A stretch of 64,000 nt of DNA from Prado023 sp963706885 (GTDB lineage Bacteria; Actinomycetota; Actinomycetes; S36-B12; CAIYMF01). Made by a program: the position numbers and the translations under genes. The DNA lies in assembly GCA_963706885.1 (NCBI GenBank), contig CAVPNX010000027.1:154931-218930 (forward strand), in the 5' to 3' direction. This document shows, in pieces, positions 26,119 to 34,882 of this stretch (positions are counted from its first letter, which is position 1; each line of letters starts with the position of its first letter). The notes beneath the pieces were generated by a model. It worked only from the letters and a program-made list of their open reading frames with translations. It was not told where the DNA came from and searched no databases.

Positions 26119-27777
26119 CCTCCCTCTTTCACGCGGAGGGCGTTGTGTTGGACTGAGTGTCCGGTTTGCCGGTTTCGGGGTTGTGTTCGTCGGGGTGGGC
26201 ATGCTGGTGTCCCGGCTGGGGCCGGGAGGGGCGGTTCGGGTCCTCGGGGTCGGGCGCGGTGGCGCGGTGGGTCAGGCGAAGGCCGCGCGTATTCGGTGGA
26301 ACCCTCTGGCGATCTGGGCAGCCCAGCGCCAGCTTTGATCGAGGCGTAGGTGGGTGCGTCGGGCTCCGCGGGTGATCCGGGCGGCGACGTGCAGGACGCG
26401 GTAGCGGAAGGCGTGGATCTCGCAGCGGGCCAACACCGGGGTGTCGGCGAAGGCGATCAGTTGGGTCCAGGTGATCAGGTCGGTGGCGGTGAGCACGGTC
26501 TCCAACCAAGCGGCGTTGGTGGCTTCGGCATGACAGGGCAGGTTCCGTAGGCCGGTGGCCTTGGCCTCCCGGATCCGGTCCTCGACGCGGGCGTGCTGGC
26601 GGTGGCGCAGCTCCAGCCCTGCGGCCTGCCCGGAGATGAGACCTGGCGCGGTATTGGTCAGGACCGCGGTGATCCGGTGCCCGTCGAGGTCGGTGAACGT
26701 CAACTGGGCGCCCGGGTGGGGGCGTTCCTTGCGCAGGATCAGCCTCGACCCCGGTGGCCAGCCCCGAAGGTCGATCATGCCGGTGGCCTCGAACACCCAG
26801 GCCCCTTCCCTGAGGTGCTCATCGCTCTGGATCGCCGGGTCCCAGCAGCCCTCGGGGATCAGGTCCACGATCCGGCGGATCCGGGAGTCGATCGGGAATC
26901 CGAACGAGAAGTCGACCCCGCGGGCCACGCACGCGTCAGCGAACTTGTGGGTCGCCCCGGCGGAGTCCGAGCGGGCCAGCACCCGCGGTGAGTCCGGATC
27001 ACCGGGCGTTGGGCGGAACCCGGCGGGCAGCTGCGCCAGGGCCAGATCCAGCACGGTGATGTGATCCTTTGCCGTGTTCGACCCGGCGTTGCCCGCGCGC
27101 AGGATCCCGGCCAGGGCCTCCCCACCGGCGACCTCGGGGCGATCCAGGAAACACAGCAGCGGGTGGAACCCAAAGGTGTGCTTCCACGTCGGCGCAGCCG
27201 CCTCCTTCTCCGAATGCGCGATCGTGATGGTGGCATCGAAGTCCAGGCGCAGCTCCGACCCGGGGGCCGGTGCAGCGCCCGCGGCCCATGCCCGCGCCCG
27301 TGCGGCGGCACGAGCCTCACGAACTCCCTCGAGGTGGTCAGCGTCGATGCGGTCCAACACTCGCCAGGTGGTCGGCATCGAGGCCACCAGGCCAAACAAG
27401 TCCCGCCGATCACCCAGGACCGCGATCCCCGACACGCAGTCTGCCCCGTCAGCAACCGCGCACGCCAGATCGGTAAACACCCGGCCCGGAGCATGCACCG
27501 GCACACCCTTGTACGTGTCCAGCAGCGCAGTGGTGACCCCATCGGCCAAGCCGGTGGACTCGGCCATCTCCCGCAGCATCCCGACCCCGGCGTGGGACAC
27601 CACACCCCGCCCATCAGCGCTGACCTTGACCCGCGGCACACCCTTGTTACGCTTCACTTCGAGAGTGCCTCTTCTGCTCGTGGAAAACGGACTGTCGCAA
27701 GCCCAGTTTCCCCCACAGAACAGGCACTTTCGCTTATCCCGGCACCAACTCAACCCACGCGCCGTGAAACACCCGGG
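26119..27777 (-). mobile_element. IS1380-family element (complete)
   Basis: A 1,659-bp element inserted in IS256 copy A with a 4-bp TTAG duplication. The ends are imperfect inverted repeats sharing CC...TTTCACG (CCTCCCTCTTTCACG at the left; CCCGGGTGTTTCACG at the right, reverse strand). It carries one transposase gene on the minus strand. Boundaries were fixed by comparison with the uninterrupted IS256 copy B. Confidence 0.93.
26272..27657 (-). CDS. IS1380-family transposase
   Basis: This 461-residue DDE transposase opens KRNKGVPRVKVSADGRGVVSHAGVGMLREMAE, the hallmark N-terminus of actinobacterial IS1380 members. It includes LRLDFDATITIAHSEKEAA (first Asp), VLARSDSAGATHKFADACV (second Asp) and a C-terminal ARVEDRIREAKATGL (Glu) segment. 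The GTG at 27657 directly precedes the conserved start; a longer frame from 27753 would extend into the terminal repeat. It looks intact. Confidence 0.92.
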   Translation of the reverse strand: MKRNKGVPRVKVSADGRGVVSHAGVGMLREMAESTGLADGVTTALLDTYKGVPVHAPGRVFTDLACAVADGADCVSGIAVLGDRRDLFGLVASMPTTWRVLDRIDADHLEGVREARAAARARAWAAGAAPAPGSELRLDFDATITIAHSEKEAAAPTWKHTFGFHPLLCFLDRPEVAGGEALAGILRAGNAGSNTAKDHITVLDLALAQLPAGFRPTPGDPDSPRVLARSDSAGATHKFADACVARGVDFSFGFPIDSRIRRIVDLIPEGCWDPAIQSDEHLREGAWVFEATGMIDLRGWPPGSRLILRKERPHPGAQLTFTDLDGHRITAVLTNTAPGLISGQAAGLELRHRQHARVEDRIREAKATGLRNLPCHAEATNAAWLETVLTATDLITWTQLIAFADTPVLARCEIHAFRYRVLHVAARITRGARRTHLRLDQSWRWAAQIARGFHRIRAAFA

Positions 27778-27781
27778 TTAG
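27778..27781. repeat. Target-site duplication of IS1380 element, right
   Basis: TTAG, identical to 26115-26118; IS256 copy A resumes with GGCCTCGATGCGG. Confidence 0.88.
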
Positions 27782-28292
27782 GGCCTCGATGCGGTTCGTG
27801 TCCTACACCGACCGCAAGGCCGTCGCCGCGGCGCTGCGCCCGATCTACACCGCCCCCGACGAGGACGCCGCCCTGGCCGCCCTCGAGGCGTTCACCAACT
27901 CCACCCTGGGGAAGAAGTACCCGTCGGCGGTCGCGAGTTGGGAGAACGCGTGGGAGCGGTTCACCCCGTTCCTGGCCTTCGGGCCCGCGGTCCGCAAGGT
28001 GATCTACACGACCAACAGCATCGAATCCTTGAACTACCAGCTGCGCAAGATCATCAAGAACCGCGGCCACTTCCCCAACGACGCCGCCGCGGTCAAGCTG
28101 CTCTGGCTGGCGATCATGAACATCGAAGACAAACGCGCCCGAGAGCGCGCCAAGGAGCAAGGGACCCCGAAAGGCCAACCCCGCAAGGCCTCCGGGCGAC
28201 TCGTCGAGGCAATCTGTCACCCAGGGCTGGAAAGCCGCCCTCGAGCGAACTCTCCCTGATCTACTCAGACCGCATCAACGCCTACCTCTGAC
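27782..28292 (+). pseudogene. IS256 transposase, copy A, C-terminal part with two extra bases
   Basis: The fragment continues copy A after the IS1380 element: RFVSYTDRKAVAAALRPIY, then VIYTTNSIESLNYQLRKII with the catalytic Glu region. Relative to copy B it has one extra G at about 28208 and one extra A at about 28243. The first shifts the frame after RKASGRLVE; the second leaves it two bases out, so the original C-terminus is not read in the starting frame. Confidence 0.9.
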
Positions 28293-28335
28293 CCACCCCG
28301 AAAACGATCACTTACACAAACAACTTGACAAGCTC

Positions 28336-28343
28336 GCGAAGAC
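28336..28343. repeat. Target-site duplication of IS256 copy A, right
   Basis: GCGAAGAC, identical to 23755-23762. Host coding sequence resumes here in the original frame. Confidence 0.92.
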
Positions 28344-29709
28344 GTTCACCCTCAACATCGACGAAGTCTCGGTCCGGAGTCCGGCGGTGAGCCCGTCGCA
28401 GGCGCCCAACGTGCTCATCGTCTTGACCGATGACCAGAGGGCGAGCGATACGGTGCTGCCGGACGTGATGCCAAAGCTGCGCAAGTGGCTCAAGGACGGC
28501 GGCCGCGAATACACGAACTTCTTCGGTACGACGCCGCTGTGTTGCCCGGACAGGTCGGTGATCCTGTCCGGGCGCTACGCCCACAACACAGGGGTGCGGA
28601 CCAATGTCGACACCGTCAACCTCGATCAGCGGCTCACTATGGAACGGCTGCTTGACGCGAACGGCTATGAGACCGCCTACGTTGGCAAGTTCCTCAACGA
28701 CTGGAACGTCAACAGCGCCCCCCCGTACTTCGACCACCGTTCGCTTGTCGGGGGCGGGTACGTCGACCAGTACTGGAACATCGACGGTGTTGGGAGAACC
28801 TATCCGGACTACACGACCGATTTCATCGGGCAGCGCGCCGTGTACTACCTCGATCAGTTCGAGGCGGCCGACGCCCAGCCCTGGATGATGATGCTGGGCA
28901 CTCCGGCGCCCCACAACCCGTGGACCCCGGCTGCCAAGTATGCGAGCGCCAAGGTCGGGACCTGGGCGGGCAACCCCGCCACCGCGGAAACGGACTGCTC
29001 CGACAAGCCCCCGTGGGTGCAGGCGAGGAACTTCTCCCTTGCTCAGGCGGAGGCTGTTCGGGTGCCCCAGTTGCGTACGCTGATGTCGGTCGACGACATG
29101 GTCGACACGGTGATGACACGGCTGGAGGCACTCGGAGAGTTGTCCAACACCCTCGTGATCTACACCTCGGACAACGGGTACTTGTGGGGTGAGCACCGAC
29201 TCGGCGGCGACTACGGCCTGGCCGCGCAGAAACGCTACCCCTACACCGAGTCCGTGCAGCTGCCGCTGTACGTCCGGTGGGACGGGAAGGTGCCCGCCGG
29301 AACCTTGGACGCACGCCTCAGTGGGACGGTGGACCTTGCCGCGACCGTCCTCGCGGCTGCAGGGATCGCGCCGGACTACGCACTTGATGGCCGCTCGGTG
29401 ATCTCCGGAGTGGCGCGGGACCGGATCCTCCTCGAGTACTGGCTGGACCCGGGTGACAGTTCGATTCCCACCTGGGTCTCGACCCGGACGAACACCCTGC
29501 AGTTCGTGGAGTATTACGACACCCTCGGGGCCGTCACGTTCCGCGAGTACTACGACCTGAGTACGGATCCCTGGCAGTTGGTGAACCTGATGAACGACGC
29601 TAACCCGGTCAATCCCGACGTAGGCCCACTCGTAACCCAAGTCCGCAGCGACGCCGCCTGCTCCGGAACGACGGAGACGGTGCCGACACCGGCAAGACCC
29701 TGCCCATGA
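28336..29709 (+). pseudogene. Sulfatase, 3' part of the LamG-FnIII-LamG gene
   Basis: Host coding resumes at 28344 in the same frame as the 5' part, finishing the second LamG module (FTLNIDEVSV) and entering a sulfatase domain at about 28390. It shows PNVLIVLTDDQR (metal-binding Asp pair), the C-x-P-x-R modification motif in TTPLCCPDRSVILSGRYAHN (first Cys would become formylglycine), GTPAPHNPW, TSDNGYLWGEHRL and the late EYYDLSTDPWQLVNL. This resembles the N-acetylglucosamine-6-sulfatase type. A GTG at 28387 could start a 440-residue sulfatase, but it would lack a signal peptide and native promoter, so I treat it as a stranded domain. Confidence 0.85.
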
Positions 29710-29894
29710 GGACGCTCGGTGGCTGCGCGCGACTGACCGCGTGTGGCTCTGTCGGACGGACGCAAGGGCTGAGCCACGGGTGAAACCCGCTCCAGGGCAG
29801 CCCGGCGGGCCAGATCACCGCGGATCCCTGCTATCGGGCCGCGACCTCAAGCCCCGTGGTCTGTAGCGGTCGGCGAACACCACCGGACCCTGAG

Positions 29895-31307
29895 TCAGCA
29901 CTGGTCCCGGCCTGCTCGTTCGGCCAGTTCCGCCGCAGCGTGGCTGATCCCAAAGGCCAGGATCTCGACGTCGCCGGCCTGATCGGCGTCGCCAGTGACG
30001 CCGATGTTCAGCATGCCGTCGTAGCTGAAGATGCCGGTGGTGATGCAGGTGTGCCCGGCCACAGGGATGAGCGGATACATGGCGACCACGGGCCGTCCGC
30101 ACAGGAACACCGGGAACTGCGGGCCGGGCACGTTCGTGGTCAGGGTGTCCATGAACCATGCGGGGGCACTGCGACCGACCGCCGCGACAGCGACGTCCTG
30201 GAGAGCGGCAGGCACCGTACGGTCCACCAGCTCCAACAACGCCGAGGCGAGTGCCGGCGTGCCAGCTTCACGACCGTGGGCGACTCCCGCTCGCACTGCC
30301 GCGAGCCTGTCCAATGGGTCGGCGACGCCAACCGGCAGGTGGCCCAGCATCCCGCTGATCCGGTTCTGCGCGCTGTCGTCCCCCGGCGGGCGCATCGACA
30401 CCGGGACGAGGTTGCGAACTCGGCGGCCGTCGACGGGCTCCCCCCGATGGACCAGGAGGTCCCGGAATCCCCCGGTGACACAGGCCAGGACGACGTCGTT
30501 GACGGTGGCCCCCAGCGCCTTCCCGATCGACTTGACCTCCGCCAAGGGGATGTCGACCGAGACCCAGACCCGGCCGGGGCCGACGGGCCCCGCGAGTCGG
30601 CTGGGTGGGCGCGGTACCAGCGCGGTTGCTGCGGGGATGACATGGGGAATCGACCCACGCAGGGCCCCCAGCGCGTGGCCGAGCCCATGTCCGACCTGGG
30701 TGATCACTGCCCCGTTACTGGAGCGTGGAGCGGTCGGCGTCTCGGGGCTGGCAGCGTCGATTCGCTCAGCCGCACGCGGCGCCGGCACCGCCAGGATCGC
30801 GTCGGCCAGGGTCTGCCCCCCATCGGGCTCAAGGTCGAATCCATGACCCAGGAGGATCAGGGCTCCGACCCCGTCGGCGATCGTGTGGTGCACCCGCCAG
30901 ACCAGTGCCCACCGGTCCACGAGCCCATCCACGACCCACATGTCCCACAGCGGCTGATCCGGTGGCAGCGACTGCTCCATGATGTGGCTGACGGCAGCGT
31001 CGAGCCCGCGGAGAGAGCCGCCCGCCGACGCATCAACGTGATGCAGGTGGGCAGCGAGGTCCACCCCCTGCGCCTCGACCCACTCGGGTCGGCGCAGGCC
31101 GATACCCAGATCGGTCAGGTCCTGATGCAGGCGTGGCATCCGCTCCAGTCGATCGGCGACCATCGCCAGGAGCTCGTCATCCGATGGCGCGTCGCCCTGC
31201 GCTACCGCGACCGTGCCGATCGCGATCGGCGGCCCATCGCCCTGCATCTCCAGCCAGACGAGGTCGATGGCGTGGAGTCGGTCCGCGCCGTCATTCATGG
31301 AGGTCAT
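29895..31307 (-). CDS. Wax ester synthase / diacylglycerol acyltransferase (WS/DGAT)
   Basis: This 470-residue acyltransferase carries the HHxxxDG active site as VHHTIADGVGAL (about residue 135), the PLWDMWVVDGL segment before it, and the later NDVVLACVTGGFRDLL and NVPGP motifs. Family members join acyl-CoA to diacylglycerol or a fatty alcohol to make storage triacylglycerol or wax. The ATG at 31307 is chosen; 31298 is also possible. It is divergent from the GIY-YIG gene across 58 bases. With PlsB/PlsC elsewhere in the window it suggests lipid storage capacity. Confidence 0.9.
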   Translation of the reverse strand: MTSMNDGADRLHAIDLVWLEMQGDGPPIAIGTVAVAQGDAPSDDELLAMVADRLERMPRLHQDLTDLGIGLRRPEWVEAQGVDLAAHLHHVDASAGGSLRGLDAAVSHIMEQSLPPDQPLWDMWVVDGLVDRWALVWRVHHTIADGVGALILLGHGFDLEPDGGQTLADAILAVPAPRAAERIDAASPETPTAPRSSNGAVITQVGHGLGHALGALRGSIPHVIPAATALVPRPPSRLAGPVGPGRVWVSVDIPLAEVKSIGKALGATVNDVVLACVTGGFRDLLVHRGEPVDGRRVRNLVPVSMRPPGDDSAQNRISGMLGHLPVGVADPLDRLAAVRAGVAHGREAGTPALASALLELVDRTVPAALQDVAVAAVGRSAPAWFMDTLTTNVPGPQFPVFLCGRPVVAMYPLIPVAGHTCITTGIFSYDGMLNIGVTGDADQAGDVEILAFGISHAAAELAERAGRDQC

Positions 31308-31365
31308 GCTGCCGCTGCGCGTGGCTGCGCACCAGTGCCGGAAGACCTGGACGATACTGCCCAGC

Positions 31366-32304
31366 ATGGCAGGGGTGAACGCAGTGCGAGCCACCTGCGA
31401 CCTGCTGCCCGCCAGCCCGGGCGTCTATCGGTTCCGAGACCATCGGGGTATGGCCATGTACGTCGGCCGGGCCAGCAACCTGCGGACGCGTACGGCGTCC
31501 TACTGGGGCAGCCTGAAGGGTCGGGCGCACCTGCGCCGCATGGTTCCGCAGATCTCGGCGGTCGAGGCCCTCGTGTGCGCATCGGTCCATGAGGCCACCT
31601 GGCTCGAGCGCAACCTCCTCGAACGGGGGCTCCTGCGCTGGAATCGCGCCCGCGGCGGCCAGGAGGTGCCGGTCTGGCTCACCCTTGACCCGGGTCCCCG
31701 CGCGCCGGCACTCCGACTCGCCCACGCGGCTGACCATTCCGTCATCAACCTCGGCCCGTTCCTGGGCGCAGATCGCGCGCGCCTCGTGCGCTCCGGCCTG
31801 TCCCGGGTGTGGCCGGTGGCGGCCACCGGCCAGGGGCTGACCAGCTCCGAGCGGGACATCGCCCTGAGCCGGGGGGTGGGACCTGGGGACCGCGAGGGCT
31901 TCGTGGAATCGATCGTGGATGCCCTCGACGCCCGTGATCCCGCGATCGACGAGTGGCGGACCGGGCTCCTGCAGGCCAGGGAACGGGCCGTGGACGGCCT
32001 AGCCTTCGAGCTCGCGCGCCAGATCACCGACGAGCTCGACGTGATCGACTGGGCGACTGCGACGCAGCGGGTGACGACCACCGAGCCGGTCCGGGCAGAC
32101 GTCCACGGCTGGCACGACGGAGTGCTCGTCAGCCTGGAGATCCGAGCCGGCCGGATGGAGCGCTGGCACCAGAGGCTCGTGGACGGCGAACCCGTCGCCA
32201 AGCTCGAGGTGACGCCGCCGCAGTGGCGGGAGTTCGCCGACGAGAACGCACGTCTCGCCGCGCGGCTGCTCGGCCGCCAGGCTCCCGCTAGCCTCGTCCC
32301 GTGA
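31366..32304 (+). CDS. UvrC-like GIY-YIG nuclease domain protein
   Basis: This 312-residue protein begins with a GIY-YIG-type domain: LPASPGVYRFRDHRGMAMYVGRASNLRTRTASYW, then the ATWLERNLLERGLLRWNRARG segment whose Glu residues match the UvrC N-terminal metal site. The C-terminal two thirds include a UVR-like helix hairpin (ERAVDGLAFELARQITDELDVIDW). The RNase H-like 5'-incision domain and HhH motifs of full UvrC are missing, so this is a Cho-like or accessory single-nuclease form. It overlaps the next gene by four bases. Confidence 0.78.
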   Translation: MAGVNAVRATCDLLPASPGVYRFRDHRGMAMYVGRASNLRTRTASYWGSLKGRAHLRRMVPQISAVEALVCASVHEATWLERNLLERGLLRWNRARGGQEVPVWLTLDPGPRAPALRLAHAADHSVINLGPFLGADRARLVRSGLSRVWPVAATGQGLTSSERDIALSRGVGPGDREGFVESIVDALDARDPAIDEWRTGLLQARERAVDGLAFELARQITDELDVIDWATATQRVTTTEPVRADVHGWHDGVLVSLEIRAGRMERWHQRLVDGEPVAKLEVTPPQWREFADENARLAARLLGRQAPASLVP

Positions 32305-32774
32305 CCTCCGCCCGCCTCCTGGTCGTCCACCACACCCCCTCGATGGCCGTGCGCGAGATGCTGGAGGCGATAGAGGCCGGAGCCCGGCACCCGGATCTGG
32401 CCGATGTCGAGCTCGCCGTGGAACCCGCGCTCTCGTCGACCGTGTCAGACCTCCTATCCGCCGATGCGCTGGTCCTGCTCACGCCGGCGAACATCGGCTA
32501 CATGAGCGGCGCCCTCAAGCACTTCTTCGACACCATCTACTACCCCTGCATGGACGCCACCCGGGGGCTGCCCTGGGGTCTGGCCGTGCATGGGAACACC
32601 GACACCACGGGCGCCGTCCGCTCGGTGCAGAAGATGGCCGCCGCGCTCAAGTGGGAGCAGTCGGCGGAGGTGCTCTCGGTCATCGGCGCACTGCGGCCGT
32701 CGGACGTCGAGGCAGCCCAGGATCTGGGCGCAACGCTGGCCGCGATGTCCCTCGAGCGGCGCAACCGGCCCTGA
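32301..32774 (+). CDS. Flavodoxin-like NAD(P)H-dependent oxidoreductase
   Basis: This 157-residue protein has a flavodoxin-type fold: LLVVHHTPSMAVREMLEAI at the FMN-phosphate loop, ALVLLTPANIGYMSGALKHFFDTIYY as the second FMN contact, and GLPWGLAVHGNTDTTGAV. It probably binds FMN. The partner is unknown. Translation starts at a GTG overlapping the GIY-YIG stop (GTGA), so the two are coupled. Confidence 0.8.
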   Translation: MTSARLLVVHHTPSMAVREMLEAIEAGARHPDLADVELAVEPALSSTVSDLLSADALVLLTPANIGYMSGALKHFFDTIYYPCMDATRGLPWGLAVHGNTDTTGAVRSVQKMAAALKWEQSAEVLSVIGALRPSDVEAAQDLGATLAAMSLERRNRP

Positions 32775-32788
32775 CTAGGGTGGTCGCC

Positions 32789-33550
32789 ATGACGATCAAC
32801 GACATGTTCCGACTCGACGGCACGGTGGCCATCGTGACCGGGGCCTCCAGCGGGCTCGGGGTCGCGTTCGCGCAGGCGCTGGCCGAGGCAGGTGCTGACG
32901 TGGTCCTCGGCGCCCGTCGGGTCGACCGGCTGGAGGCAACCGCCCAGCTGGTGCGCGATGCCGGTCAGCGGGTGCTTGCCGTCGCCACCGACGTCGCCGA
33001 CCCCGCCCAGTGCCAGGCCCTCGTGGACGCCGCCATGGCCGAGTTCGGCCACGTCGACATCCTGGTCAACAACGCCGGCATCGGCACTGCCGTGCCCGCC
33101 ACGCGAGAGACCCCCGAGCAGTTCCGCCAGGTCATCGACATCAACCTCAACGGCTGCTATTGGATGGCCCAGGCGTGCGGTCGCGTGATGGAGCCCGGGT
33201 CCAGCATCATCAACATCTCCTCGGTCCTGGGCCTCACGACCGCCGGCCTGCCGCAGGCGGCGTACGCCGCAAGCAAGGCCGGTCTCATCGGCCTGACCCG
33301 CGACCTGGCCAACCAGTGGACCGGGCGCAAGGGGATCCGCGTCAACGCGATCGCCCCAGGCTTCTTCGCCTCCGAGATGACCGAGCAGTACCCACCGGGA
33401 TACCTGGACGCGATGGCTCCACGAATCCCCACCGGGCGCAAGGGCGACCCGCGGGAACTGGCGGCCAGCGTCGTGTTCCTGGCCTCGCCCGCTGCTGGCT
33501 ACATCACCGGCCAGACGCTGCCTGTCGACGGCGGGATGACCATCACCTGA
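32789..33550 (+). CDS. SDR family oxidoreductase
   Basis: This 253-residue short-chain dehydrogenase has the cofactor loop VTGASSGLGVAFA (TGxxxGxG), NNAG in LVNNAGIGTAV, the catalytic Ser in INISSVLGL, and YAASK (Tyr-x3-Lys). It ends TGQTLPVDGGMTI, the classical C-terminus. The family reduces or oxidises carbonyl and hydroxyl groups with NAD(P)H; the substrate is not predictable. It starts 14 bases after the flavodoxin-like gene, likely the third member of one operon. It meets the glycosylase gene tail to tail with an 8-base overlap. Confidence 0.9.
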   Translation: MTINDMFRLDGTVAIVTGASSGLGVAFAQALAEAGADVVLGARRVDRLEATAQLVRDAGQRVLAVATDVADPAQCQALVDAAMAEFGHVDILVNNAGIGTAVPATRETPEQFRQVIDINLNGCYWMAQACGRVMEPGSSIINISSVLGLTTAGLPQAAYAASKAGLIGLTRDLANQWTGRKGIRVNAIAPGFFASEMTEQYPPGYLDAMAPRIPTGRKGDPRELAASVVFLASPAAGYITGQTLPVDGGMTIT

Positions 33551-34316
33551 TCCCCACTTGGCACCGCGGGCACCAGTAGGTCGACCGGGCCATCGGCGCC
33601 ACCCCCACGCGACCCGATCGGATCGGCGTCCCGCATCGGCGGCACGGCTGGCCGGTCCGCTCGAACACCCGGAGCTCGCGGCGGGTCACCGGGGGCGCGG
33701 CGTCCACGGCACGAAGCATCCGGATGCGGATCCCTGACAACGACTCGCTCAGTCCGCCAACCGTCGAGGTCGTGGCCCAGGGGTCGGCCCCCGCCGCGCT
33801 GGCCAGCTCCGAGGCCCAGATCGTGCCCATCCCGCAGACGAGCCGCTGATCGAGCAGGGCATCCACCAACGGGCGGTCGGCCGCGATCAGGATCTCCGCC
33901 GCGGCATCCGGATCGAACCCATTCGCCATGATGTCGGGACCCAGATGTCCGACCCAGTGGGCCTCCTCACGCGTCTGTCGGACCTCGACGTCGTGCAGCA
34001 GTATCCCGACCGCCTGTGCTGACGAGGTCGTCAGCCAGACCCGGATCTGGTGGCCCGGGGCGCCTGGGCCACCAGGAGGACCGGTCCGCCAGGACCCGTC
34101 CATCCGCAGGTGGTGGTGCAGGGTCCACGCCCGCCGCTCGTCGACCAAGCGGGTGAGCATGTGCTTGCCGACGACGTGGGTCCCAAGCACCTGCATCCCG
34201 CGCAGGTCGACGGTCGCGAACCGGGGCACGCGCAGATCGGCGCGCACGAGTGCTTGGCCAGCCAGGGCCACGTCGAGCCGCCTGGCGGTGCGCCGAACTG
34301 CGTCCCCCTCAGGCAT
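33543..34316 (-). CDS. Fpg/Nei family DNA glycosylase
   Basis: This 257-residue repair enzyme begins MPEGDAVRRTARRLDVAL. Pro2 is the Schiff-base nucleophile and Glu3 the second catalytic residue, so I set the start at the ATG at 34316. The middle holds LVCGMGTIWASELASAAGADPW (H2TH region), and the end has a four-Cys zinc finger (CRRCG ... YWCPRC). MPEGD is typical of Nei-type endonuclease VIII, which removes oxidised pyrimidines, rather than Fpg. It is divergent from the DUF427 gene. Confidence 0.92.
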   Translation of the reverse strand: MPEGDAVRRTARRLDVALAGQALVRADLRVPRFATVDLRGMQVLGTHVVGKHMLTRLVDERRAWTLHHHLRMDGSWRTGPPGGPGAPGHQIRVWLTTSSAQAVGILLHDVEVRQTREEAHWVGHLGPDIMANGFDPDAAAEILIAADRPLVDALLDQRLVCGMGTIWASELASAAGADPWATTSTVGGLSESLSGIRIRMLRAVDAAPPVTRRELRVFERTGQPCRRCGTPIRSGRVGVAPMARSTYWCPRCQVGIR

Positions 34317-34374
34317 GTTCCCCATCGTCACCCATCGGTGGCGCAGGGGCCACTGCTGGCAGAGACTGGCTCGT

Positions 34375-34878
34375 ATGCGCAGCCGACCCCGCCCTGATCA
34401 GGTCGGACCCGGCCAGGAGTCGGTCTGGGACTACCCGCGTCCTCCGTCGCTGGTGCCCTGCGATGCGAGGGTGACTGTCAGGCATGGGGGCATCGTCGTC
34501 GCGGACAGCTCACGGGGCTGGCGAATCCTCGAGACCGCCCACGCTCCGGCCTACTACGTGCCGGACGAGGACGTGCGCACTGACCTGCTCGCTGCGTCGA
34601 GGACCACCTCCGTCTGCGAGTTCAAGGGACGCGCGGCCTACGCCGACCTCATGGTCCCGGGGCATCCGGTGGTCCGCGACGCATGCTGGTGGTTCCCGCA
34701 GCCAACACGGCAGTACGCCGCCATGGCCGGGGCGATCTGCTTCTACCCACAACGAGTGGACGAGTGCGCTGTCGACGGCGAGGTCGTGGTGCCCCTGGCG
34801 AGCCCGTTCTACGGCGACTGGCCGACCAGCCGGGTCGCCGGACCCTGGAAGGGCTCCCCCGGGACCGAGTGGTGGTGA
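34375..34878 (+). CDS. DUF427 domain protein
   Basis: This 167-residue protein contains the DUF427 fold: WDYPRPPSLVPCDARVTVRHGGIVVADSSRGWRILETAHAPAYYVP, then CEFKGRAAYADLMV and GAICFYPQRVDECAVDGEVV. Members are small beta-rich cytosolic proteins of unknown biochemical role. It is divergent from the Nei-type gene and ends four bases short of the AAC(3)-like gene on the other strand. Confidence 0.82.
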   Translation: MRSRPRPDQVGPGQESVWDYPRPPSLVPCDARVTVRHGGIVVADSSRGWRILETAHAPAYYVPDEDVRTDLLAASRTTSVCEFKGRAAYADLMVPGHPVVRDACWWFPQPTRQYAAMAGAICFYPQRVDECAVDGEVVVPLASPFYGDWPTSRVAGPWKGSPGTEWW

Positions 34879-34882
34879 CGGG

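Larger units (their letters stand above)
23763..28335 (+). mobile_element. IS256-family element, copy A (outer, interrupted)
   Basis: The element runs from GGGGGTGTCAGG (23763) to CTTGACAAGCTC (28335), flanked by the 8-bp duplication GCGAAGAC. The terminal inverted repeats match at 19 of 25 positions, sharing TGTCA-GTTGT-TGTGTAAG. Two later insertions sit inside it (24547-25996 and 26119-27777). Subtracting them with one copy of each target repeat leaves 1,452 bp. That is two more than copy B, and the excess equals two single extra bases near 28208 and 28243. It splits the sulfatase gene. Confidence 0.95.

Noticed and set aside
26009..26338. A 109-residue ORF that begins like the IS256 transposase
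   Set aside because: Only the first 35 or so residues are IS256; the rest is read through the end of the IS1380-family element.
28200..28260. Programmed frameshifting in the IS256 copy A transposase
   Set aside because: Copy B encodes the same protein without a shift, and the two extra bases lie close together near the 3' end with no slippery pattern; mutation or sequencing error is simpler.
28387..29709. An independent cytoplasmic sulfatase gene starting at the GTG at 28387
   Set aside because: The frame continues upstream into the LamG end and the insertion junction shows it was part of a larger exported protein; the GTG has no clear Shine-Dalgarno sequence and no signal peptide follows.
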